From contig NZ_KB891885.1 in NCBI RefSeq assembly GCF_000373585.1, positions 62,001-126,000 of the forward strand: DNA of 64,000 nucleotides. Direction: 5' to 3'. Made by a program: the position numbers and the translations under genes. Positions 42,430 through 50,738 of this stretch are shown one piece after another; positions within the stretch are counted from its first letter, which is position 1; each line of letters begins with the position of its first letter. Source of the stretch: Streptomyces sp. MspMP-M5. GTDB taxonomy: Bacteria > Actinomycetota > Actinomycetes > Streptomycetales > Streptomycetaceae. The notes beneath the pieces were generated by a model. The model saw only the letters and a program-made list of their open reading frames with translations, searched no databases and was not told the DNA's origin.

Positions 42430-43146
42430 CTACGCCCCCACCGCCCCCAGGACGGTCCCCGCCACGTAGGTGACGGCCATGGCCAGGGCGCCGCCGGCCA
42501 CGTTGCGCAGGACCGCCGGGGCGACGGGGGCGGTGCCCAGGCGGGCGCTGGTCCAGCCGCACAGGGTCAGCGCCCCGAGGACCGCCAGGACGGTGATCCA
42601 CAGGCGCTGGGCGGCCGGCGGCAGCACGATCGCCAGGAGCGGGAGCAGCGCGCCCGCGGTGAAGGCGAGGAAGCTGGCGCCCGCGGCGTGCCAGGGGTTG
42701 GTGAGCTCGTCGGGGTCGATGCCGAGCTCCACCTCGGCGTGGGCGCGCAGCGCGTCATGGGCCGTCAGCTGCTCGGCCACTTCCCGCGCCAGTTCGCCGC
42801 TGAGGCCCTTGCCCTCCAGAAGTGCGGTCAGTTCCAGGAGTTCGGCCTGCGGTTCGGTGGCCAATTCGCGCTTCTCCAGGGCCAGTGCGGCCTTCTCGGA
42901 GTCGCGCTGGGTGGAGACCGAGACGTATTCGCCGGCCGCCATGGACATCGAGCCGGCCAGCAGTCCGGCGAGTCCGGCCGTCAGCAGGGTGCTGCGGGAG
43001 TCGGTGGCGCCGGCGACGCCGACGACGAGTCCGGCGGTCGAGACCACCCCGTCGTTGGCGCCGAGGACCGCCGCGCGCAGCCAGTTGAGGCGGCTGCCGA
43101 GACCGCCGCCGTGTGCCTCGTCGTGCTCCGGTGTCTGAAGCGTCAC
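42430..43146 (-). CDS. VIT1/CCC1-family iron/manganese transporter
   Basis: 238 residues, GTG 43146. Family signatures: LRAAVLGANDGVVSTAGLVV (TM1 with the conserved Asp), AGLAGLLAGSMSMAAGEYVS (TM2) followed by VSTQRDSE, a cytosolic helical metal-binding region (85-150) and three further helices near the C-terminus. Such proteins move Fe2+ or Mn2+ across the membrane, usually out of the cytosol. It reads leftward, converging on the peptidase gene with a 24-base gap. Confidence 0.92.
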   Translation of the reverse strand: MTLQTPEHDEAHGGGLGSRLNWLRAAVLGANDGVVSTAGLVVGVAGATDSRSTLLTAGLAGLLAGSMSMAAGEYVSVSTQRDSEKAALALEKRELATEPQAELLELTALLEGKGLSGELAREVAEQLTAHDALRAHAEVELGIDPDELTNPWHAAGASFLAFTAGALLPLLAIVLPPAAQRLWITVLAVLGALTLCGWTSARLGTAPVAPAVLRNVAGGALAMAVTYVAGTVLGAVGA

Positions 43147-43240
43147 CGGTCGAGCGTCTCATCCGGGTGCCGCGACCGGTCTCATGTTCTGCCCGACGCC
43201 CGCGCGTCGGGCCGGCGCGGCCGGTGGTAGAAACGGCCGT

Positions 43241-43930
43241 ATGTCCGCATCGCCGCCCCCCACACCTCCGCCCCCGCGGCGCGGCCGGCGCGCCGCCCCG
43301 CCCGCGGGTGCCCAGCCGCCCCCGCCGCCGCCCACGTTGGTGCAGCCGCCGCCCGCGCCCGCGCCGGCCCGCCGGGAGCCCGTGCCGCACCGGCGGCTGT
43401 GGTGGCACCGGCTGATATTCGGGCTCTGGTACCGGCCGGTGGACGTCTTCGACGAGGCGCGGGACCGCAGCGCGTGGAGTGCGGCGGTGCTGCTGTGCCT
43501 GATCAGCGGCGGGATCGGGATCGTGTCGGTGGACGCGTTCCGCGCCCAGTGGGCGGCCGGCCCCACGGCGGCGCTGCAGTTGGTCGGGATGGCCGAGGCG
43601 GTGCTGCTGCTGGCCAGTCTGGGGCTGGGGGCGGTCACCCACGCGATAGCGCGGACGCTCGGCGGCAACGGGCGGTTCGCGCCGACGGCGAGCCTGTTCG
43701 TGGTGCTCTTCTGGGTGACGGACCTGCCGCGGCTGCTCATCGCGGCATGGCTGCCGGCGAGTTCCACGTTCGTACAGGCCGCGACATGGACGACCTGGGG
43801 GTTCGGCTACTTCCTCGCGGTGCTGCTCATACGTGGTCAGCACCATCTGTCGACGCGGAAGTCGGCGGCGGCGGTGTCGGTGCAGATGCTGGCGGCGCTG
43901 GCGCTGCTCAAGCTGGGGCCGGTGCGGTGA
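43241..43930 (+). CDS. Yip1-like membrane protein
   Basis: 229 residues. A Pro-rich cytosolic leader (1-45, poly-Pro runs) precedes a membrane domain of about five helices. It opens with LIFGLWYRPVDVFDEARDRS, which resembles the WxxPxxxF start of Yip1-domain proteins, and includes ATHAIARTLGG-type helices (THAIARTLGGNGRF). Function in bacteria is unknown. ATG 43241 is the only plausible start. It diverges from the VIT1 gene. Confidence 0.7.
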   Translation: MSASPPPTPPPPRRGRRAAPPAGAQPPPPPPTLVQPPPAPAPARREPVPHRRLWWHRLIFGLWYRPVDVFDEARDRSAWSAAVLLCLISGGIGIVSVDAFRAQWAAGPTAALQLVGMAEAVLLLASLGLGAVTHAIARTLGGNGRFAPTASLFVVLFWVTDLPRLLIAAWLPASSTFVQAATWTTWGFGYFLAVLLIRGQHHLSTRKSAAAVSVQMLAALALLKLGPVR

Positions 43931-43975
43931 GCCGGGCGCGCCGGAGGTCCGGCGCACCACCCGGCTGACGGAGGA

Positions 43976-44257
43976 TCAACTGCGGCTGCTGAGCTGCCGC
44001 ACGAGGTCGTCGAACGCCTGCCGTTCGGCGGGGGTGAGGTCGACGTTCTCCGAGGCGGGCCCGCCGGGCCCCGTCTGGCGCGGTACGGCGTCGAGCCGGA
44101 TCCGGGCGCGGGGCGGCCGCCTCCGGAAGGAGAACGGTGCGCCGGCGCCGTAGTGCCCGCGGCGGGTCAGTCTGATCAGGCCGACCGCCCAGAGGACGAC
44201 GATGACCAGCAGTACGCCGAGGCCGATCTGCTGGAGAATCGAAACGGAGGGGAGCAT
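43976..44257 (-). CDS. Small single-pass membrane protein
   Basis: 93 residues from ATG 44257, with GGGAGG six bases upstream. One N-terminal helix (about 5-29, ILQQIGLGVLLVIVVLWAVGL) is followed by a basic cytosolic region (RLTRRGHYGAG, FSFRRRPPRARIRLD). It ends in an acidic helix (LTPAERQAFDDLVRQLSSRS). No named family is recognised. It converges on the Yip1-like gene with a 45-base gap. Confidence 0.65.
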   Translation of the reverse strand: MLPSVSILQQIGLGVLLVIVVLWAVGLIRLTRRGHYGAGAPFSFRRRPPRARIRLDAVPRQTGPGGPASENVDLTPAERQAFDDLVRQLSSRS

Positions 44258-44285
44258 GCTGTTCCTCCCGAACAAGTGGGCGCTG

Positions 44286-44305
44286 GGCTAGGGCGCTTCT
44301 GACGG
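44286..44305 (+). repeat. 20-bp direct repeat, copy 2
   Basis: GGCTAGGGCGCTTCTGACGG, identical to 42400-42419. It lies outside any gene, upstream of the small membrane protein. Confidence 0.7.
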
Positions 44306-44638
44306 ATCTCCGTGGACAGAACACCTAGGTCCAGTAGACACCACACGTCTGGCCTTCCAACAGGGGATCTTGGGCCACAAATCCCGAAGTGACACATCTC
44401 CTATGACATTTCCCCGCATTCCCGACACCACACGTGTGCCCCTTGTGTGTGTCCTTTGCGTATGTCCCTTGTGTGTCGCGGTCCGGATGTGAGCCCTCCG
44501 GGCCCGGCCGGCGGCGGCGCACCACCGGCCGCACCGGCGCACTGCCGCGGCCGGCGTTGGACACCCCGGCACCTTCCCTCCGCCGCCGGCCGTCGCGAAC
44601 GATGACGGCACCTCGTCCGCGACGTGAGGAGTACGCCC
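44306..44638. other. Gene-free stretch with GT-rich repeats
   Basis: Holds the palindrome CACACGTGTG (44429-44438), followed by TCCTTTGCGTATG flanked by two CCCTTGTGTGT copies (about 44440-44475), and a related ACACCACACGTCTGG at about 44337. The repeats may be an operator for the CoA-transferase gene. No gene was seen. Confidence 0.4.
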
Positions 44639-45829
44639 GTGCCCCAACAGGACCACCGGACCGCCCCGCGCGCCCTCGACGGCATCCTCGTGGCCGACTT
44701 CAGCCGGGTGCTGGCCGGTCCGCTCGCCGCCGCCACACTCGCCGACCTCGGCGCCGACGTGATCAAGGTCGAGCGGCCGGGCTCCGGTGACGACACCCGC
44801 TCCTGGGGGCCGCCGTTCGCCGCCGACGGGACCGCCGCGTACTTCGACGCCGCCAACCGCTCCAAACGGGGCCTGGCGCTGGACCTCGCGGACCCCGGGG
44901 ACGCGGCGGCGGCCCGGGAGCTGGCGCGCCGGGCGGACGTCCTGATCGAGAACTTCCGGCCCGGCGCGCTGGCGAAGTACGGCCTGGACCCGGCCGCCAC
45001 ACGGGCCGCCAACCCGGGGCTGGTGCACTGCACGATCACCGGTTTCGGCTCCGGCGCGGGCGCCGCGCTGCCCGGTTACGACTTCGTGGTGCAGGCGGTG
45101 GGTGGACTGATGAGCATCACCGGGGAACCCGGCGGGACGCCACTGAAGGCGGGGGTGGCGCTGGTGGACGTGCTGACGGCCAAGGACGCCGCCACCGGGA
45201 TCCTGGCCGCGCTGCGGCACCGCGACCGGACCGGCGCGGGCCAGGCGGTGGAGGTCAATCTGCTCTCCTCGCTCCTGGGATCGCTGGTGAACCAGGTGTC
45301 CGCCCACCTGGCGACCGGCCGGGACCCGGGGCCGATGGGCAACCGGCACCCGAGCATCGCCCCGTACGAGACGCTCGCCTGCCGGGGCGGGCTGCTGGCC
45401 GTGGCGGTGGGGAACGACCGTCAGTTCCGGGCGCTGGCCGAGGCGCTGGGGGTGCCGGAGCTGGCGGAGGACATACGGTTCCGGCGGAACCAGGATCGGG
45501 TGCGGAACCGCACAGACCTGGTCAGAGCGCTGGAGGATCGGCTCGCCGCCGACACCCCGCGGGGCTGGACGGAGCGGCTGACGGCGGTGTCGGTGCCGTG
45601 CGGCCCGGTCAACAGCCTCTCCGAGGCGCTGGAGTTGGCGGCGCGGCTGGGGCTGGACCCGGTCGTCCCGGTCGGCGCGGACCGGATCCCCCAAGTCGCC
45701 AGCCCGCTGCGCCTGTCGGGCACGCCGGTGGTACAACCGACGGCGCCACCCGGCCTGGACGAAGACGGCACGGCACTGCGAACCTGGCTATCAGGGCCGG
45801 GCGACCGACCCCTGCCGCCACGAATGTGA
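44639..45829 (+). CDS. CaiB/BaiF-family CoA-transferase
   Basis: 396 residues from GTG 44639 (GAGGAG seven bases upstream). Family III CoA-transferases move CoA between carboxylic acids. Motifs: ALDGILVADFSRVLAGPLAA at the N-terminus, LGADVIKVERPGSGDDTR, DVLIENFRPGALAKYGL, PGYDFVVQAVGGLM and the catalytic Asp in GVALVDVLTAKDA. The C-terminal small domain (PYETLACRGGLLAVAVGNDRQ, split) is complete. The acyl substrate cannot be told from sequence. Its stop codon falls inside the Crp-like palindrome at 45825-45840. Confidence 0.93.
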   Translation: MPQQDHRTAPRALDGILVADFSRVLAGPLAAATLADLGADVIKVERPGSGDDTRSWGPPFAADGTAAYFDAANRSKRGLALDLADPGDAAAARELARRADVLIENFRPGALAKYGLDPAATRAANPGLVHCTITGFGSGAGAALPGYDFVVQAVGGLMSITGEPGGTPLKAGVALVDVLTAKDAATGILAALRHRDRTGAGQAVEVNLLSSLLGSLVNQVSAHLATGRDPGPMGNRHPSIAPYETLACRGGLLAVAVGNDRQFRALAEALGVPELAEDIRFRRNQDRVRNRTDLVRALEDRLAADTPRGWTERLTAVSVPCGPVNSLSEALELAARLGLDPVVPVGADRIPQVASPLRLSGTPVVQPTAPPGLDEDGTALRTWLSGPGDRPLPPRM

Positions 45830-45840
45830 CCTTCGTCACA
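45825..45840. promoter_or_regulatory. Crp-like binding site upstream of the transpeptidase gene
   Basis: TGTGACCTTCGTCACA is a perfect dyad (TGTGAC-CTTC-GTCACA). It fits both the E. coli CRP form TGTGA-N6-TCACA and the Streptomyces Crp form GTG-N6-GNCAC. It ends 82 bases before the start codon of the L,D-transpeptidase. Confidence 0.65.
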
Positions 45841-45922
45841 ACGTGGTCGTACCCGCAACCAAATCCACCCGTAGGTGCTGTTTACCAGCACGGAATCACA
45901 ACACCCCTGTATGGAGCAGCTC

Positions 45923-47236
45923 GTGACATCGCTGGACAACCCCCCGCCCGCCCCGTCCCGCACCCCCCACCAGCAGCTTCAGACCGAGTCACGCGATTCC
46001 GCCGCGCCCCGTCGCACCCGCCGTACCCGCCGCGCCCTGGCGCTCACCGCGCTGCTCGCCGCGGGTGCGCTGTCGCTGACGGCCTGCGGCGGCGACGCCG
46101 AGGCGGGCCAGGGCGACGGCAAGAACGGGCAGGCCGGAGCGGACGCCGCGGCCGCCAAGGACGCCTCCGACGCCAAGATCCAGGTCTCGTCGAAGGACGG
46201 CGCCACCAACGCCAGCATCAACGACACCGGGGTGAAGGTCACCGGCGGCAAGTTGACGGACGTCAAGCTCACCGCCGTCGACAGCGGCAAGGACGTCGCC
46301 GGTGCCATATCGCCGGACGGCACGTCCTGGAAGCCCGGCGCGCAGCTGGACCGCGGCGCCAAGTACAAGCTCGTGGCGAACGCCAAGGACGCCAAGGGCC
46401 GTCCGGCGACGGAGAACGCGACCTTCACCACGGTCTCGTCGGCGCACAGCTTCATCGGCTCGTTCACGCCCGACAACGGCAGGACGGTCGGCGTCGGCAT
46501 GCCGGTGTCGTTCAACTTCGACAAGCCGATCACCAACCAGAAGGACGTCCGCTCCCACATCACGGTGACCTCCAGCAGCGGCCAGAAGGTCGTCGGCCAC
46601 TGGTTCGGCAACCAGCGCCTGGACTTCCGGCCGGAGGACTACTGGAAGGCCGGCTCCAAGGTCACCATGAAGATCGCGCTGGACGGCGTGAAGGGCGGCC
46701 CGGGCATCACCGGCGTGCAGTCCAAGACGGTGTCGTTCACCATCGGGCGCTCGCAGGTCTCCACGGTCGACATGGACACCCAGACCATGACCGTCAAGCA
46801 GGACGGGAAGGTCATCAAGTCCATCCCGATCTCCGGCGGCAGCCCCGACCACCCGACCTACAACGGCCAGATGGTGATCTCGGAGAAGTTCGAGCAGACC
46901 CGGATGGACGGCTCGACGGTCGGCTTCGGCGGCGAGTACGACATCAAGGACGTGCCGCACGCCATGCGGCTGTCGTCGTCCGGCACCTTCATACACGGCA
47001 ACTACTGGGGCAACTCGTCGATCTTCGGCCGCACCGGCACCAGCCACGGCTGTGTGGGCCTGGAGGACAACAAGGGCGGCGGTGGCGACACCCCGGCCAA
47101 GTGGTTCTACGACAACTCGCTGATCGGCGACGTGGTCATCGTGAAGAACTCCAAGGACAAGACCGTCCAGCCCGACAACGGCCTCAACGGCTGGAACATG
47201 TCGTGGTCGGCGTGGACGGCGGGCAGCGACTCCTGA
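45923..47236 (+). CDS. L,D-transpeptidase lipoprotein with Ig-like domains
   Basis: 437 residues from GTG 45923 (GGAG six bases upstream). The signal peptide has an RRTRRTRRALALTALL start and a lipobox ending at C55 (LTACGG), so it is lipid-anchored outside. Two Ig-like domains (about 85-170 and 172-270) precede the YkuD catalytic domain (about 275-400), the layout of mycobacterial LdtMt2. The active site is HGNYWGNSSIFGRTGTSHGC, with the Cys nucleophile after SHG. It forms 3-3 crosslinks in peptidoglycan. A Crp-like site lies upstream, and a strong terminator follows. Confidence 0.94.
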   Translation: MTSLDNPPPAPSRTPHQQLQTESRDSAAPRRTRRTRRALALTALLAAGALSLTACGGDAEAGQGDGKNGQAGADAAAAKDASDAKIQVSSKDGATNASINDTGVKVTGGKLTDVKLTAVDSGKDVAGAISPDGTSWKPGAQLDRGAKYKLVANAKDAKGRPATENATFTTVSSAHSFIGSFTPDNGRTVGVGMPVSFNFDKPITNQKDVRSHITVTSSSGQKVVGHWFGNQRLDFRPEDYWKAGSKVTMKIALDGVKGGPGITGVQSKTVSFTIGRSQVSTVDMDTQTMTVKQDGKVIKSIPISGGSPDHPTYNGQMVISEKFEQTRMDGSTVGFGGEYDIKDVPHAMRLSSSGTFIHGNYWGNSSIFGRTGTSHGCVGLEDNKGGGGDTPAKWFYDNSLIGDVVIVKNSKDKTVQPDNGLNGWNMSWSAWTAGSDS

Positions 47237-47265
47237 CGGCCGGCCCCGCTGGCGCTGACGCATAC

Positions 47266-47310
47266 GAGGCGGTGACCGCTTCTCCTTCCGGGAGGGGCGG
47301 TCACCGCCTC
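47266..47310 (+). terminator. Terminator of the L,D-transpeptidase gene
   Basis: A 14-bp perfect stem (GAGGCGGTGACCGC, 47266-47279, with 47297-47310) around an inner CTCC/GGAG hairpin, followed by TTGTGCTT. It lies 30 bases after the stop codon. Confidence 0.85.
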
Positions 47311-47375
47311 TTGTGCTTGCGGGCCGGGGCTGCCTACGGGGGCCGGAGGCAGGGGGCTCGCCTATCGGGCCGGCT

Positions 47376-48284
47376 TCACGCCCCGCCGCCGCGGGGGTGG
47401 ACCAGTTCGAGCACTCCCCCGACGCTCTCCGCGCCATGGCCGTCCGCCACCCGCCGCTTCATCAGCTCCCACAGCGGGCCGAACAGCTCCGTACTGACGC
47501 CCTGCGCCCGGCTGACGTCGCCGATGGCATCGTGCGAGACCTGCATGGCGAGGTTGGAACCGGTGGCGCCGTAATCCCCGGAGTCCGCCTGCTCCGCCAT
47601 CGCGGGAAGTTGGCTGTCGGCCATCGCCCGCAGCCACGGCACCAGGAGTTCCCGGGTGAATTCCGCGACGTTGCCGCCCGCCGAACGCACCAGGCCGGCC
47701 GCGTGCAGAAAACCGCCGAACATGCCGTACATTCCGCTCAGCAACGCCAGGTCGTTGAGCGGCGCCAGGCCCGGGTCCGCCCCCAGATAAACGCTGCGGG
47801 CGAAGGCGTCCAGCACCTCGCGATACGCCCGGAAAGCTACCTCGGCACCGCTGTAGAGCACGAATGCCTGCGGCTGCCCGATGATTTCCGGGACGGCCAT
47901 GATGCCGCCGTCCAGATAATCCGCGCCGAGCCCGGAAACCCGCTCCGCGAGCTCCCGCGCCTCGGCCGGCGAACCGTTGGTCACATTGACCACGACCCGG
48001 CCCTTGAGCGCCTCACCTGCACCGTCGTCGGCCAGCAGCGGGCCGACGGCGGCGTAGTCCAGAATGCAGACGATCACCACTTCGCCCGCGGCGATCGCCT
48101 CGGCCGGAGTGAGCGCACGCCGGGCGCCCTTTTCCACCAGCGCGTCGGCCTTGCGCGCCGTACGGTTCCACACCGTCACCCGGTGACCGGCCGCGAGAAG
48201 CGCCGCCGCCAGGGCCGTACCCATGTCTCCCAGGCCCAGCACGCTGACGTTCGTCCGCGCCGCATTCCCCACCGAGTGCTCCAT
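47376..48284 (-). CDS. NADP-dependent imine-reductase-like dehydrogenase
   Basis: 302 residues from ATG 48284 (GGGGA five bases upstream); ATG 48302 lacks a ribosome site. An N-terminal Rossmann fold (VSVLGLGDMGTALAAALL) has NRT after the second strand, which favours NADPH. Then come VNVTNGSPAEARELAE and YLDGGIMAVPEIIGQP, and an all-helical C-terminal dimer domain. This is the beta-hydroxyacid dehydrogenase superfamily, and the pattern YLDGGIM...P fits the imine reductase branch. It reduces imines or related C=N/C=O bonds; the natural substrate is unknown. The upstream region holds repeats that may bind a regulator. Confidence 0.87.
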   Translation of the reverse strand: MEHSVGNAARTNVSVLGLGDMGTALAAALLAAGHRVTVWNRTARKADALVEKGARRALTPAEAIAAGEVVIVCILDYAAVGPLLADDGAGEALKGRVVVNVTNGSPAEARELAERVSGLGADYLDGGIMAVPEIIGQPQAFVLYSGAEVAFRAYREVLDAFARSVYLGADPGLAPLNDLALLSGMYGMFGGFLHAAGLVRSAGGNVAEFTRELLVPWLRAMADSQLPAMAEQADSGDYGATGSNLAMQVSHDAIGDVSRAQGVSTELFGPLWELMKRRVADGHGAESVGGVLELVHPRGGGA

Positions 48285-48446
48285 CGAATTCCCCGCCGCC
48301 ATAACGGAACTGCGCTCCCGCCTCTTTCTCGTACTGATCTCTTGCCGAGGTCCGACCGAGGTCTTGCTGACCTCTTGCCGGCCTGAGCCGGTCTCTTGTC
48401 GAGCTCTTGGTGATCAGTCTTGGCGGGGGCGCAGTTCCGGACAAGT

Positions 48447-48516
48447 ACCCACTAATTTGTGGGTGGTTACCTGGGAGTGAGTGGTCACCTGTCGGTGGGT
48501 GGTCAGCTGTGCGTGA
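48447..48516. repeat. Palindrome plus three 18-bp imperfect tandem repeats
   Basis: ACCCAC-TAATTT-GTGGGT (48447-48464) is a dyad around an AT-rich centre. It runs into three 18-bp units: GTGGTTACCTGGGAGTGA (48463), GTGGTCACCTGTCGGTGG (48481) and GTGGTCAGCTGTGCGTGA (48499). This may be the control region of the reductase gene, with repeated binding sites. The 500-base gap holds no gene. Confidence 0.5.
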
Positions 48517-48576
48517 GCGGCTACGTCGCCATGGGTGCCCGTCCGAGTCGCGGTGGGTGCCCGTCCGCACGCACAA

Positions 48577-48607
48577 GAGCCCCGACGCCACCACGGCATC
48601 GGGGCTC
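48577..48607 (-). terminator. Terminator of hrdD
   Basis: GAGCCCCGACGCC (48577-48589) pairs with 48595-48607 with one G-U wobble on the minus-strand RNA, and TTG follows leftward. It lies about 200 bases beyond the hrdD stop. Confidence 0.6.
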
Positions 48608-48807
48608 GCCCCATCCACAACATTCCGGCCACAACGTTCCGCCGACATCCCACGCCGGCACCCGCACCGCACGCTCAGGGCACGCCGCCGCGCGCCACGT
48701 CACCGCGCGCGCTCGCGGCACGCCTCACCGCCGTACGGCGCGCCCCGGCTCGCCCGCCCGCGTACGGCTGCCGTACACGGCCGGCTCCGCCCGGGGGGCG
48801 CGGCGGC

Positions 48808-49809
48808 TCAGGCCGCCGCGTCGAACCCGGTGTCGCGCGCCATCCGCTTCAGCTCCAGCAGTGCGTGCTTCTCGATCTGGCGGATCCGCTCACGGGTCAG
48901 GCCGTGCTGCTTGCCGACCTCCGTCAGCGTGCGCTCGCGGCCGTCCTCGATGCCGTAGCGCGCCTTGATGATCGACGCGGTGCGCTGGTCGAGGCGGTCG
49001 ATCAGATCCTCCAGCTCCTCGCTGCGCAGCAGCGTGAGCACGGACTGCTCGGGAGAGGCGGCGGAGGTGTCCTCCAGCAGGTCGCCGAACTGGGTGTCGC
49101 CGTCGTCGTCCACCGACATGTTGAGGCTGACCGGGTCGCGGGCCCAGTCCAGGACGTCGGTGACGCGGGCCGCCGTGGAACCCAGCTCGCCGGCCACCTC
49201 CTCGGGCTCCGGGTCGCGGCCGTTCTCGCGGTTGAACTCGCGCTGGACCCGACGGATCCGGCCCAGCTCCTCGACGAGGTGGACGGGGAGCCGGATCGTG
49301 CGCGACTGGTCGGCGATGGAACGCGTGATGGCCTGGCGGATCCACCACGTCGCATACGTCGAGAACTTGAAGCCCTTGGCGTAGTCGAACTTCTCGACGG
49401 CGCGCACCAGGCCGGCGTTGCCCTCCTGGATCAGATCCAGCAGGGGCAGGCCGGAGCGCGGATACCGGCGGGCCACGGCGACGACCAGGCGGAGGTTGGA
49501 CCGGATGAAGACGTCCTTGGCCCGCTCACCCTCGGCGGCGAGCGCTTCGAGCTCCGCGCGGCTCGCGCCGGCGGCGTCGGTGTCGGTGATCTCGCCGTCC
49601 AGGATCTGCTGGGCATAGACCCCGGCCTCGATGGTCTGCGACAGCTCCACCTCCTTGGCGGCGTCCAGCAGTGGCGTGCGCGCGATCTCGTCGAGATACA
49701 TGCCCACCAGGTCGCGGTCGGCGATGTCTCCGCCTGCTGCGCGAACGCTGTTGGCCTCGCCAGAGCCGGTGGTGCTGGCCTGACGACGGGCGACGGCACG
49801 GGTTGCCAT
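48808..49809 (-). CDS. hrdD: RNA polymerase group 2 sigma factor HrdD
   Basis: 333 residues from ATG 49809, AAAGGGAG seven bases upstream. It begins MATRAVARRQ and shows region 1.2 (DLVGMYLDEIARTPLL), region 2 (FIRSNLRLVVAVARRYPRSG, then KFSTYATWWIRQAITRSIAD), region 3 and region 4.2 (TLTEVGKQHGLTRERIRQIE). The long 1.1 region of HrdB is absent. The N-terminus and the C-terminal ARDTGFDAAA match HrdD, a non-essential relative of the main sigma factor. A SigR-type promoter lies upstream, as described for hrdD in Streptomyces coelicolor. Confidence 0.95.
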   Translation of the reverse strand: MATRAVARRQASTTGSGEANSVRAAGGDIADRDLVGMYLDEIARTPLLDAAKEVELSQTIEAGVYAQQILDGEITDTDAAGASRAELEALAAEGERAKDVFIRSNLRLVVAVARRYPRSGLPLLDLIQEGNAGLVRAVEKFDYAKGFKFSTYATWWIRQAITRSIADQSRTIRLPVHLVEELGRIRRVQREFNRENGRDPEPEEVAGELGSTAARVTDVLDWARDPVSLNMSVDDDGDTQFGDLLEDTSAASPEQSVLTLLRSEELEDLIDRLDQRTASIIKARYGIEDGRERTLTEVGKQHGLTRERIRQIEKHALLELKRMARDTGFDAAA

Positions 49810-49932
49810 GCGGATGCTCCCTTTGCGCTGAGTCGGTCGCGGGACAGTGGAGCGGATCATCGGTCGGTGACTGCCTCTGGCTCTGTCTCTGTGGACTTCC
49901 AGTGGCGACCAGCTGACCCGTCCGAAGGAAAC

Positions 49933-49959
49933 AACGGCTGGAATCCGGACAGAATTCCC
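49933..49959 (-). promoter_or_regulatory. SigR-type promoter of hrdD
   Basis: On the minus strand GGGAAT (49959-49954), exactly 18 bases, then GTT (49935-49933). This is a perfect match to the SigR consensus GGAAT-N18-GTT for thiol-oxidative stress. It lies 124 bases before the hrdD start codon. Confidence 0.85.
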
Positions 49960-50018
49960 ATGCCGCGCCCCTATTTTTCTGATCATGCAGTACCCTGCGC
50001 CGCCACGAAGGAGGACAG

Positions 50019-50537
50019 ATGGCACCTGAGCAGGGGGACGTGCAGGTCAGAGCGGGCGCAGAGACGGACCTCACAGCCCTTACGGATCTTTACAATCACT
50101 ACGTCCGCGAGACACCCATCACATTCGACACGGAGCCCTTCAGCTCCGAGCGACGTCGCCCGTGGTTGCTCTCCCACCCCAAAGACGGCCCGCACCGCCT
50201 TCTGGTTGCGCGGGACGCCGAGGACCACCTGCTCGGGTATGTCACCAGTAGCCCGTTCCGCCCCAAGGGCGCGTATGCGACCTCCGTGGAGACGACGGTC
50301 TACTGCGCGCCGGACGCCGCCGGCCGCGGCGTCGGCACGCTGCTCTACTCTGCGCTCTTCGCGGCGCTCGCCGAGGAGGACGTGCACCGCGCCTACGCCG
50401 GGATCGCCCAGCCCAACGAGGCGTCCGTCCGCCTCCACGCGCGCTTCGGCTTCCGTCACATCGGCACGTTCACGGAGGTGGGCCGGAAGTTCGACCGCTA
50501 CTGGGACGTCGCCTGGTACCAGAAGGACCTGCGGTAG
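50019..50537 (+). CDS. GNAT acetyltransferase, phosphinothricin acetyltransferase type
   Basis: 172 residues from ATG 50019 behind AAGGAGG. It follows the PAT pattern: LTDLYNHYVRETPITFDTEP, LLGYVTSSPFRPKGAYATSV, VETTVYCAPDAAGRGVGTLL (acetyl-CoA loop G-R-G-V-G), YAGIAQPNEASVRLHARFGF and DRYWDVAWYQKDL. Members acetylate phosphinothricin, methionine sulfone or other amino-acid analogues. The native substrate here is not known. It diverges from hrdD across 209 bases and is transcribed alone. Confidence 0.9.
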   Translation: MAPEQGDVQVRAGAETDLTALTDLYNHYVRETPITFDTEPFSSERRRPWLLSHPKDGPHRLLVARDAEDHLLGYVTSSPFRPKGAYATSVETTVYCAPDAAGRGVGTLLYSALFAALAEEDVHRAYAGIAQPNEASVRLHARFGFRHIGTFTEVGRKFDRYWDVAWYQKDLR

Positions 50538-50738
50538 CACCGACAAGGACAAGGACCTGCGACAGCACCGACGGGAGGGCCCGGGGCGATGACGGGAGGA
50601 GCCCGGGCCGATCCCGACGGGGTACGGGCTGATCGCGTCGGGCATGGCCGATCCCGTCGGGGCACGCGCTGATCCAGTTGACGCCGCCCACACCCGGGTG
50701 TCGCCTGGACAGGAAAGGGCGAACGAGAGGAGCCCGTC

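Noticed and set aside
42400..44305. A transposon with 20-bp ends
   Set aside because: The repeats are direct, not inverted, and no transposase lies between them.
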